Assembly (NCBI GenBank): GCA_913056225.1
Contig: CAJXMQ010000049.1
Span: 1-7,295, forward strand
DNA from: an uncultured Micrococcales bacterium
Lineage (GTDB): Bacteria > Actinomycetota > Actinomycetes > Actinomycetales > Microbacteriaceae
Direction: 5' to 3'
Length of the DNA: 7,295 bases
In this document: piece by piece, positions 1 through 5,893 of the stretch
Layout of the letters: every line of letters starts with the position of its first letter
How positions within the stretch are numbered: the first letter of the stretch is position 1
Notes under the pieces: generated by a model
What the model was told of the DNA's origin: nothing
The model's database searches: none
Seen by the model: only the letters and a program-made list of their open reading frames with translations
Position numbers and translations under genes: made by a program

Positions 1-173
1 TTACCGGTTGCCAGGGTGTATGCAGAGGATGAGGGAACATAGCCCAGGTCATCAGCTGCTTTGAAAACTTTTTCTCTGGCCTTTTTTGAAACGTGTGGCT
101 TGTCATTGAGGGCCCTGGAAACGGTTGCAGTGGAGACACCCGCGCGGGCAGCGACCTCTTCAATTCCAACCAT
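1..173 (-). CDS. LacI-family transcriptional regulator, N-terminal fragment (runs off left edge)
   Basis: Reading leftward from ATG at 173, the 57 visible codons encode a complete LacI-type helix-turn-helix and hinge. The protein opens MVGIEEVAARAGVSTATVSR, continues with ALNDKPHVSKKAREKVF, and ends near LGYVPSSSAYTLATG. The segments EEVAARAGVS (helix 1), TATVSRALN (recognition helix) and the LGYVPxxxAxxLATG hinge match the family closely. The sugar-binding domain lies outside the window, so the effector cannot be read. A stop lies in frame seven codons upstream and no other start codon intervenes, which fixes this start. No Shine-Dalgarno is visible. A TACAGT -10-like box (181-186, minus strand) lies 7 nt before the ATG, so translation may be leaderless. 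A perfect palindrome (181-198) directly in front suggests autoregulation. Given the alpha-glucoside genes nearby, it is a plausible maltose/alpha-glucoside repressor, but that role is inferred. Confidence 0.93.
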   Translation of the reverse strand, partial: MVGIEEVAARAGVSTATVSRALNDKPHVSKKAREKVFKAADDLGYVPSSSAYTLATG

Positions 174-180
174 GAAGTCA

Positions 181-198
181 ACTGTAAATGATTACAGT
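181..198. promoter_or_regulatory. 18-bp palindrome, probable LacI-family operator upstream of lacI-type gene
   Basis: ACTGTAA (181-187) and TTACAGT (192-198) are perfect inverted repeats around ATGA. The inner 14 bases, TGTAAATGATTACA, fit the LacI-family half-site pattern TGNAA-N4-TTNCA, although the centre is TG rather than the usual CG. The site begins 8 bases upstream of the regulator's ATG and would overlap its promoter. It also overlaps the region where a -35 for tRNA-Tyr would lie. Autorepression is the simplest reading. The half-sites resemble those of the operator at 5803-5816. Confidence 0.6.
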
Positions 199-211
199 GA
201 ACTTTTTCGGC

Positions 212-217
212 TATGAT
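212..217 (+). promoter_or_regulatory. Putative -10 box for tRNA-Tyr
   Basis: TATGAT matches the bacterial -10 consensus at 5 of 6 positions and lies 22 nt before the mature tRNA 5' end, which is reasonable for a short trimmed leader. No good -35 is seen; at 17-bp spacing it would fall in the 181-198 palindrome. A small GC-rich inverted repeat (GCGC at 226-229 and 233-236) lies in the leader. Confidence 0.45.
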
Positions 218-239
218 AGGCAATCGCGCCTAGCGCAAT

Positions 240-324
240 GGCAAGTTACCCAAGCGGCCAAAGGGATCTGACTGTAAATCAGCCGGCGTAGCCTTCGGGG
301 GTTCGAATCCCTCACTTGCCACCA
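240..324 (+). tRNA. tRNA-Tyr (anticodon GTA)
   Basis: The acceptor stem GGCAAGT (240-246) pairs perfectly with ACTTGCC (314-320), followed by A and an encoded CCA (322-324). The D arm has CCC (249-251) against GGG (263-265). The anticodon loop CTGTAAA (272-278) carries GTA at 274-276. The long class II variable arm has GGC-GTA-GCC (285-293), as expected for bacterial tRNA-Tyr. The T arm is GGGGG, TTCGAAT, CCCTC (297-313). One oddity is that the base of the anticodon stem (T267 against C283, positions 27-43) is a mismatch where E. coli tRNA-Tyr has a G-C pair. Confidence 0.97.
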
Positions 325-337
325 CAGTTTGGATTAA

Positions 338-354
338 GCTATCCATGAGATAGC
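338..354 (+). repeat. Perfect 6-bp inverted repeat / hairpin between tRNA-Tyr and MMPL gene
   Basis: GCTATC (338-343) and GATAGC (349-354) are exact inverted repeats around CATGA. No T-run follows, so it is not a typical intrinsic terminator. It lies between the tRNA 3' end and the ribosome binding site of the next gene. It could be an RNA hairpin that marks tRNA processing or insulates the SD, or a protein-binding site. Confidence 0.45.
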
Positions 355-357
355 GGT

Positions 358-363
358 AGAAGG
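358..363 (+). promoter_or_regulatory. Ribosome binding site deciding the TTG start of the MMPL gene
   Basis: AGAAGG lies 4 nt before TTG at 368. An in-frame stop (TAA at 335-337) lies upstream and no ATG or GTG occurs in frame between it and the TTG. The SD therefore supports TTG as the true start. Confidence 0.65.
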
Positions 364-367
364 TGTT

Positions 368-2467
368 TTGCAAAAGTTCAGAGAATTCATAACCGGAAAA
401 TCATCAGCTTGGATCACATTGTTGATCGGCCTTGGTTTTGTTGGAATCGCATTCGGCCCACTTGCCTCTGCGGGTAATGACACCACTCCTGGAGCGGGAC
501 TGCCAGATGATGCCGAATCAGTGCTGGTTGAGGAATACCAAGATCAGCTCCCCAGTTCAGACGGAACTGCTGTGCTGATTCTTTACAGAACTACCGATGG
601 ATCAGAATTCACAGAATCTCAACTCGAGTGGGTGCAGGGTGAATTTGACCCTCAAACCATGATGCCCGCAGGTGGCGCTAATGAGAAATTCATCGAGTAC
701 AGCTCACTTGAAATCCAGGGTGAGGCTTTTGTTCCCCCTGCGCGAATTTCTGAAGGTGGTGAAGCTGCAAGCATCACGGTGCCGTTGGAGGCGACAGATA
801 ATTTTGAAATAACCGATGAGCGAATTAATGACATGCGAGTCATTGCTTCCCAGGGAATGCCTGCTGGCTTGGAGGCCTACGTCACTGGCCCCGAGGCCTT
901 TGTTGCAGATCTTGGAAACATTTTCGCTGGAGCCGATTTTGCTATTTTGGGCGCCTCGGTATTGGTGGTGGCAACGATTCTGCTAATCACCTATCGCTCG
1001 CCTGTGCTGCTTTGGGTCCCATTGCTGGTTGTGGTGGTCACAGACGCCATGGCGCAGCAGGTTGTGGTTCCTGTTGCCGAGGCTGCCGGCATCACTTTGA
1101 CGGCTGATAACACGGGCATTTTGGCGGTTTTGGTATTTGGTGCTGGAACAAACTACGCCTTGCTGTTGATTGCTCGGTACAAAGAGGAACTTTTGGTCCT
1201 TGAGGATCGACGTCAGGCTATGAGAAATGCCGTGAAGGGGGCCGGACCTGCAATTTTGGCATCAGGTGGAACTGTCGCCGTGGCTTTGTCCTTGTTGCTA
1301 TTTGCAGAGATTGAAGGTCGTCAGGCACTTGGTTTGATTGGTGCTGTTGGAATTGTGATGGCCATGTTTGCCGGTCTAGTGATTTTGCCAGCAGCACTGG
1401 TTGTCTTTGGCAGGGGAGTTTTCTGGCCATTCATTCCAAGAGTCGGTGGCAAAAACCCATACGAAAACGGATTGTTTTCCAAGTTAGGAAAAGCAGTTTC
1501 TCGCCGTCCAGTGACCTCAGCTGGGGTTGGTGTGGTCTTCCTTGCGATTTTGGCAACCGGAGGTCTTGGCACAAAGACGGGACTGAGCTCCACAGAGGTT
1601 TTCATTGAAAAACCCGAAGCAGTTGCGGGAATTGAATTGCTTGGAGAATCATTCAGCGCGGGTGCCACCAGTCCGTCGGCTGTGATTATTGAAAACAACT
1701 ACGTCGAGCAGGCAACGTCAATAATTTTGGGGGTTGAAAATGTTGACGAGGTGAATGCTGGAGATTCAACTGATGAATTCACCCAACTGAATGTAGTGCT
1801 AGATGCCGAACCTGAAAGTGCATTGGCGCTGGACACGGTTGCTGAACTGAGACTTGCTTTGGATGAGCTGCCGGCAGAGGCCATCGGCCTGGTTGGTGGT
1901 GATGATGCAACCGCGCTTGATCAAAGGCAGGCAACGGAGCGCGATCAGGCTCTGCTTCTTCCACTTATCTTGATTTCGGTATTTCTGATTTTGGTTGTTT
2001 TGTTGAGAAATCTGGTCACGCCGATTTTGCTGTTGATTGCCGTGGTGGGAAGTTTCTTCGCAGCCTATGGAGCCTCATGGGTGATTTTCCAAAACGTATT
2101 TGGGTTCCCGGCCCTTGATCTCAGTGTGTTTATCTTGGCGTTTTTGTTCCTGGTCGCCCTTGGTGTTGATTACAGCATCTTCTTGGTCACCAGGGCTCAG
2201 GAGGAGGCCAGGAAACTGGGAACCAGGGCGGGTATGCAGAAGGCCCTGGGGGCAACCGGTGGTGTTATCACCAGCGCTGGAATCCTGCTAGCAGCTGTGT
2301 TCTCAGTGCTAGGAGTGTTGCCATTGATTGCGCTAGCTCAGGTTGGAACCATTGTTGGTCTGGGCGTACTGCTTGACACATTGCTGGTTAGAACTGTAAT
2401 TGTCCCTGCGCTTGCATTTATCCTAGGAAGCAAGTTCTGGTGGCCTAGGAAAGAACTAGCCGACTAG
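368..2467 (+). CDS. MMPL/RND-superfamily membrane transporter, 12 TM
   Basis: This 699-aa inner-membrane protein has the duplicated MMPL layout. TM1 is at about residues 14-32, followed by an extracytoplasmic domain (about 36-188) containing YVTGPEAFVADLGNIFAGAD, a typical MMPL segment before TM2. TM2-6 lie at about 189-347. TM7 is at about 382-400, with a second extracytoplasmic domain (about 405-525) and TM8-12 at about 527-686. TM10 carries the Asp-Tyr pair (D601-Y602, GVDYSIFLVTR) used for proton relay in MmpL proteins. The matching TM4 site reads GAGTNYALLLIARY, with Asn262 in place of Asp. MMPL proteins export lipids, peptides or small hydrophobic compounds using the proton gradient; the substrate here cannot be inferred. 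The TTG start is supported by AGAAGG. The gene starts 43 nt after tRNA-Tyr with no clear promoter of its own, and its last 12 bases overlap the convergent alpha-glucosidase gene. Confidence 0.93.
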   Translation: MQKFREFITGKSSAWITLLIGLGFVGIAFGPLASAGNDTTPGAGLPDDAESVLVEEYQDQLPSSDGTAVLILYRTTDGSEFTESQLEWVQGEFDPQTMMPAGGANEKFIEYSSLEIQGEAFVPPARISEGGEAASITVPLEATDNFEITDERINDMRVIASQGMPAGLEAYVTGPEAFVADLGNIFAGADFAILGASVLVVATILLITYRSPVLLWVPLLVVVVTDAMAQQVVVPVAEAAGITLTADNTGILAVLVFGAGTNYALLLIARYKEELLVLEDRRQAMRNAVKGAGPAILASGGTVAVALSLLLFAEIEGRQALGLIGAVGIVMAMFAGLVILPAALVVFGRGVFWPFIPRVGGKNPYENGLFSKLGKAVSRRPVTSAGVGVVFLAILATGGLGTKTGLSSTEVFIEKPEAVAGIELLGESFSAGATSPSAVIIENNYVEQATSIILGVENVDEVNAGDSTDEFTQLNVVLDAEPESALALDTVAELRLALDELPAEAIGLVGGDDATALDQRQATERDQALLLPLILISVFLILVVLLRNLVTPILLLIAVVGSFFAAYGASWVIFQNVFGFPALDLSVFILAFLFLVALGVDYSIFLVTRAQEEARKLGTRAGMQKALGATGGVITSAGILLAAVFSVLGVLPLIALAQVGTIVGLGVLLDTLLVRTVIVPALAFILGSKFWWPRKELAD

Positions 2468-4057
2468 CCAAACAGTTTCATTTGGTTGCAAAGTCTGGGT
2501 TGAACCCTGGCTAGAAATCAAGATTTCTCCCTCGGGCATGGGGATTTCACCCTCAGAGAAGTTGTGATAAACCCTTACACCGTTGTTTTCGTAACCAAAC
2601 AGTTCCCCATCAAGCCAGCTGAAACTGCCAGCCCCAAGGCTGTATTTTTTTCTTAGCAACAGGGCTGAGCGATATAGCTCGAGGGTTTTATTGCCACTTC
2701 TTACATAATTTTCATACTCTGCAGGCTGCGGCAGCCAGGTTGTTTTTGCTGTTGAAAACCCGAAGTTTTTCTCACCTTTTTCCCATGGAATTGGAGCTCT
2801 TGCCCCATCTCTTCCAACTCGGATACCCCCAGTTCTAAAAAACGTTGGGTCTTGACGATGCTCAGGGGCAATTGTGGTGTGGTCTGGAAGCCCTAGCTCC
2901 TCACCCTGATAGAGATAGCAGTTGCCAGGGAGTGACAGCATTACAAGCGTTGCCCCCATCGCTTTTTTGTTTCCTAACTCGTTATCTGGCTGGACATCCT
3001 CAGGTCCAATCCCATCACTCTGGGTTGGTCTTGAATAAGCGCTTCCAAAACGTGAAACCGCCCTAACAACATCGTGGTTATTCAGCGCCCAGGTGGATTG
3101 AGAGCCAACTGCTGAAAAGGCTTCAAGGGATTCATCAATTGTTTCTCGGATTGAATCTTCAATCCAGTTAGCGTCCAAGAATCTAAAGTTGAAGTTCTGG
3201 TGAAGCTCATCGGGACGTAGCCACTGAGCCATCTTGCTCAATGGCAAAACGTAGGATTCACCACAAAGCACCTTGCCACCAGCTTGATCTGCAGTTTTCC
3301 TTAGCTTTCTTAGGATGTCGTGAACTTCTGGCTGAAACCACATCGGTGGGTCGATTTCGCCTTCAATATAACCGCTGCCAGCACGTTCAACGTAGGGATG
3401 GTCGGGCAATCCCTCCGCCTTGACTAGGGCATGCGGTTGGTCAACTCGGAAGCCGTCTGCTCCCAGGTCAAACCAAAACTGCATAACTTTTTGAATTTCA
3501 TTCAAAACCGCAGGATTCCGCCAGTTGAGATCTGGTTGTGAGGTGTCAAATAAATGGCAATACCACTGGCCATGCTTTGACTCTCTGGTCCAGGCGGGAC
3601 CGCCAAACATGCTTTGCCAGTTGTTTGGCGGCAGCTCCCCATCGACTCCAGCACCATTGGCAAACAGATACATCTCTCTCGCATCAGAGCCGGGCTCGGA
3701 GTTCAGGGCGTTTTGAAACCAGGGGTGCTGATCGGAGGTGTGGTTGGGGACCAGATCCAAAAGCACCTTCAGGTTTAGATTGTGTGCTGTTTCCACCATC
3801 TCGCTGAAATCATCCAGTGTTCCAAAAATAGGATCCACCCCGTAGTAATCACTTACGTCATAACCGCTGTCTTTTTGAGGGGAGGGGTAAAAAGGAGACA
3901 GCCAGATTCCGTCCACGCCCAGTTTGGCAATTTCACCAAGTTTGTCGCTTAGGCCCCTGAGGTCTCCAAAGCCATCCCCGTTGGAATCTCTAAAACTCTT
4001 TGGGTAGATCTGATAAATGACAGCATCGCGCCACCACTGTTCTAGAGACGAATCCAT
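2456..4057 (-). CDS. GH13 alpha-glucosidase paralogue, second gene of pair
   Basis: This 533-aa enzyme of the GH13 alpha-amylase superfamily is close in length and motif order to oligo-1,6-glucosidase/alpha-glucosidase. It has a metal-binding loop DSNGDGFGD (24-32), region I DLVPNH (101-106) and the typical ELPPNNWQSMFGGPAWTR (141-158). The nucleophile is D206 in GFRVDQPHA, the acid/base is E267 in LCGESYV, and the transition-state Asp is D329 in NNHDVVR. YQGEELGLP and GRDGARAPIPW follow, then a C-terminal beta domain. All three catalytic acids are present. The residues after the nucleophile are Gln-Pro where relatives, including the upstream copy, have Val-Ala, so bond or substrate preference may differ. 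There is no signal peptide, so it should be cytoplasmic. The ATG lies inside the upstream paralogue's last codons (16-bp overlap) and no strong SD is visible, which suggests translational coupling. The exact substrate is unknown. Confidence 0.95.
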   Translation of the reverse strand: MDSSLEQWWRDAVIYQIYPKSFRDSNGDGFGDLRGLSDKLGEIAKLGVDGIWLSPFYPSPQKDSGYDVSDYYGVDPIFGTLDDFSEMVETAHNLNLKVLLDLVPNHTSDQHPWFQNALNSEPGSDAREMYLFANGAGVDGELPPNNWQSMFGGPAWTRESKHGQWYCHLFDTSQPDLNWRNPAVLNEIQKVMQFWFDLGADGFRVDQPHALVKAEGLPDHPYVERAGSGYIEGEIDPPMWFQPEVHDILRKLRKTADQAGGKVLCGESYVLPLSKMAQWLRPDELHQNFNFRFLDANWIEDSIRETIDESLEAFSAVGSQSTWALNNHDVVRAVSRFGSAYSRPTQSDGIGPEDVQPDNELGNKKAMGATLVMLSLPGNCYLYQGEELGLPDHTTIAPEHRQDPTFFRTGGIRVGRDGARAPIPWEKGEKNFGFSTAKTTWLPQPAEYENYVRSGNKTLELYRSALLLRKKYSLGAGSFSWLDGELFGYENNGVRVYHNFSEGEIPMPEGEILISSQGSTQTLQPNETVWLVG

Positions 4058-5709
4058 GCGCTCTGGTCTGTGTTCAGCTGACCCCCGGGTTCTAATCCCT
4101 GTTGGGTCGAGGCCAGAATCTCCCCACCGGGCAGGTTGATTGGTTCACCCATGTTGGAGATGACCAAAACACCATTGTTTTCAAAAGCAATCGAGCTTTC
4201 GCTGCAGAGAGGTTCCAGCCAGTGAAGCTCACCTGAACCAAGTTTGTATTCTTTGCGCAAACGCAGAAGCTTTTTATAAAGCTCCAGGGTCGATCCCTCG
4301 ACACCCTCCTGAACATCCCTGGCGTATTCGGCAAAACCTTCAGGCTGCGGAATCCAAGGGGTGTCGGTGTCACCAAAGCCAAAACTTTTCTTGTCATGTT
4401 CCCAAGGGATAGGGACCCTGCAACCATCGCGACCAACTTTTTCGCCATTGGTTCTGAAATAGGTTGGGTCCTGACGGTATTTGTGATCAAGGGTTGTGTG
4501 CTCGGGGAGGCCAAGCTCCTCTCCCTGATAGATGTAGGCACCGCCTGGAAGACCCAACATAAAGGTGCTTGCAGCGCGACCTCTTCTGAGGCCCAATTCC
4601 TCATCGGGTTGTTCGTGTTCCGGTCCAATTCCCTGACCCTGTGGAGGATTTTGGCTAACACCAAATCGAGAGGTGTGGCGAATCACATCGTGGTTTGAAA
4701 GTACCCAGGTTGAAGGAGCACCAACATCACTGAAAGCTTTCAAAGAGTCGTTCACAACAGCCTTCAATTTGCTGGCATCCCAGGGGGTTTCCAAATAGGC
4801 GAAGTTGAATGTCTGGTGATATTCATCAGGCCTTACCCAGTTCGCCATGCGGCTAAGTGGCATAACCCACGCTTCCGCACACATTGCTCGGTCTTCATAC
4901 TCATCCAAGACAGCTCGCCAGCGACGATTGATTTCGTGAACTCCCTCTCGGTTCCAAAACGGATGCACAATGCTTGCATCAGTCATTGCTCCGCCCTCGG
5001 CATTGGAGTTGGTTGAATCTAGGTCTGGGAAGTCAAGGTCTTTCTTCATCGAGTGCGCAACGTCTATGCGGAAGCCATCAGCACCTCGGTCAAGCCAGAA
5101 CCTCAGAACTGAGTCGTACTCCTCGATGATCTCTGGGTTTTCCCAGTTCCAGTCAGGCTGAGAAGTGTCGAACAGGTGCAGATACCACTGACCTTTGGTT
5201 CCATCAGGTTCGGTGATTCTGGTCCAAGCCGGTCCTCCGAAAACGCTCTGCCAGTTGTTTGGAGGGAGCTCTCCGCTGTCGCCTTTGCCGTCACGGAAGA
5301 TATAACGATTGCGCTCTGGGCTGCCAGGCTCGGATTTCAAGGCGAGTTTGAACCATTCGTGCTCTGAGGATGAGTGATTTGGAACTAAGTCAACGATTAC
5401 CTTGAGTCCCAGCGAGTGAGATTCGGAAACCAGCTCATCGAAGTCCTCGAGGGTGCCAAACAAGGGGTCTATATCTCTGTAATCGCTTACATCATAGCCG
5501 GCATCATGCTGCGGAGATTTGAAAAATGGTGAGTACCAAACTGCATCAACACCAAGTTCAGCAAGAGCCGGCAGGCGCTTTTTGATGCCTTGCAGATCCC
5601 CCATTCCGTCTCCATTACCATCCGCAAATGAGCGTGGGTAAACCTGATAAATAACGGAGGAACGCCACCATTCGTGGCCTTTGGCTGATGTCTGATTCGA
5701 ATTAGTCAC
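4042..5709 (-). CDS. GH13 alpha-glucosidase (oligo-1,6-glucosidase-like), first gene of pair
   Basis: This enzyme hydrolyses terminal glucose from alpha-glucosides in the cytoplasm, with no signal peptide seen. Numbered from GTG at 5709 (555 aa), it has a metal loop DGNGDGMGD (30-38), region I DLVPNH (107-112) and ELPPNNWQSVFGGPAWTR (147-164). The nucleophile is D216 in GFRIDVAHSM, the acid/base is E279 in CAEAWV, and the stabilising Asp is D341 in SNHDVIR. YQGEELGLP, GRDGCRVPIPW (426-436) and a C-terminal beta domain follow. This is the full set for actinobacterial alpha-glucosidases. A TTG at 5715, two codons earlier, is an alternative start. Neither has a Shine-Dalgarno, but a TAGTAT -10-like box ends 6 nt before the GTG, which suits a leaderless transcript. 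The gene is divergent from the binding-protein gene and overlaps the downstream paralogue by 16 bp. Val after the nucleophile is associated with alpha-1,6 preference in yeast isomaltase, but specificity here is uncertain. Confidence 0.95.
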   Translation of the reverse strand: MTNSNQTSAKGHEWWRSSVIYQVYPRSFADGNGDGMGDLQGIKKRLPALAELGVDAVWYSPFFKSPQHDAGYDVSDYRDIDPLFGTLEDFDELVSESHSLGLKVIVDLVPNHSSSEHEWFKLALKSEPGSPERNRYIFRDGKGDSGELPPNNWQSVFGGPAWTRITEPDGTKGQWYLHLFDTSQPDWNWENPEIIEEYDSVLRFWLDRGADGFRIDVAHSMKKDLDFPDLDSTNSNAEGGAMTDASIVHPFWNREGVHEINRRWRAVLDEYEDRAMCAEAWVMPLSRMANWVRPDEYHQTFNFAYLETPWDASKLKAVVNDSLKAFSDVGAPSTWVLSNHDVIRHTSRFGVSQNPPQGQGIGPEHEQPDEELGLRRGRAASTFMLGLPGGAYIYQGEELGLPEHTTLDHKYRQDPTYFRTNGEKVGRDGCRVPIPWEHDKKSFGFGDTDTPWIPQPEGFAEYARDVQEGVEGSTLELYKKLLRLRKEYKLGSGELHWLEPLCSESSIAFENNGVLVISNMGEPINLPGGEILASTQQGLEPGGQLNTDQSAWIRL

Positions 5710-5715
5710 CCGCAA

Positions 5716-5721
5716 ATACTA
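5716..5721 (-). promoter_or_regulatory. Putative -10 box for a leaderless alpha-glucosidase transcript
   Basis: On the minus strand this reads TAGTAT, fitting the actinobacterial TANNNT -10 form. Only 6 nt separate it from GTG at 5709, so transcription would start at about the first base of the codon. No convincing -35 is seen at 17-18 bp spacing (CTTCTT). Lack of any SD before the GTG or TTG is consistent with leaderless translation. Confidence 0.35.
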
Positions 5722-5750
5722 AGGGAGTAATGAACGCTAAGAAGCACATT

Positions 5751-5769
5751 TTTCGAGTTGTTATCGAAA
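5751..5769. repeat. Inverted repeat TTTCGA-N7-TCGAAA upstream of alpha-glucosidase gene
   Basis: TTTCGA (5751-5756) and TCGAAA (5764-5769) are exact inverted repeats with a 7-nt centre. The repeat lies 36-42 bases upstream of the alpha-glucosidase start in the divergent control region, where an activator or second regulator could bind. No regulator family is assigned. Confidence 0.4.
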
Positions 5770-5778
5770 TCTCATGTC

Positions 5779-5807
5779 TTTACAACTTTTGCTTTTTTAA
5801 TCTGCAA
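5779..5807 (-). promoter_or_regulatory. Alternative minus-strand promoter overlapping the operator
   Basis: On the minus strand, TTGCAG (5802-5807) lies 17 bp before TGTAAA (5779-5784), giving a weak -35/-10 pair. The -35 is inside the operator at 5803-5816, so bound repressor would block it. The leader to the alpha-glucosidase start would be about 60 nt. Neither box is strong, so this competes with the -10 at 5716-5721. Confidence 0.3.
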
Positions 5808-5816
5808 CCGCTTACA
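5803..5816. promoter_or_regulatory. LacI/MalR-type operator in the divergent alpha-glucoside promoter region
   Basis: TGCAACCGCTTACA fits the LacI-family consensus TGNAANCGNTTNCA at every defined position, including the central CG. It lies between the divergent alpha-glucosidase and MalE-like genes, 94 bases from the GTG of the first and 77 from the ATG of the second, so one repressor could control both. It overlaps a possible plus-strand -10 (TACATT, 5813-5818) and a possible minus-strand -35 (5802-5807). The regulator is probably LacI-family; whether it is the one at the left edge is inference. Confidence 0.7.
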
Positions 5817-5820
5817 TTTA

Positions 5821-5834
5821 TGTTGATCACAACA
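5821..5834. repeat. Inverted repeat TGTTG-ATCA-CAACA next to the operator
   Basis: TGTTG (5821-5825) and CAACA (5830-5834) form exact inverted arms around ATCA, 4 bp beyond the LacI-type operator on the binding-protein side. It does not fit TGNAA-N4-TTNCA, so it may be the site of a second, unidentified regulator, or chance in an AT-rich region. Confidence 0.4.
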
Positions 5835-5883
5835 AATAGAAAGATTGTGTTTGGCAAGCTTTGAAAACCGCTCTAAAGTTGTC

Positions 5884-5887
5884 AAGG
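5884..5887 (+). promoter_or_regulatory. Ribosome binding site deciding the ATG start of the binding-protein gene
   Basis: AAGG lies 6 nt before ATG at 5894, within the range of good SD spacing. The open frame extends upstream through TTG codons at 5861, 5879 and 5888, but none has a better SD. Starting at 5894 also gives a normal-length lipoprotein signal peptide. Confidence 0.5.
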
Positions 5888-5893
5888 TTGAAA

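Noticed and set aside
226..236. GCGC-CTA-GCGC mini-hairpin before tRNA-Tyr as a terminator
   Set aside because: The stem is only 4 bp, there is no T-run on either strand, and it lies in the tRNA leader.
297..324. tRNA-Tyr 3' end as a phage or island attachment site
   Set aside because: No second copy of the tRNA 3' end and no integrase gene are present in the window.
1218..1698. Antisense open frames within the MMPL gene
   Set aside because: They have no domain-like sequence and are explained as shadows of the strongly supported MMPL reading frame.
4092..4664. 190-codon minus-strand open frame inside the first alpha-glucosidase
   Set aside because: It is on the same strand but in another frame from a gene with full GH13 motifs; its translation has no recognisable domain.
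4731..4742. 12-bp palindrome TGAAAGCTTTCA
   Set aside because: It lies inside the coding region of the first alpha-glucosidase at ordinary codons, far from any start, and lacks the LacI half-site spacing; probably chance.
5861..5893. TTG at 5861 as the start of the binding-protein gene
   Set aside because: It would add 11 residues to an already complete lipoprotein signal peptide and has no SD as well placed as AAGG before ATG 5894; not fully excluded.
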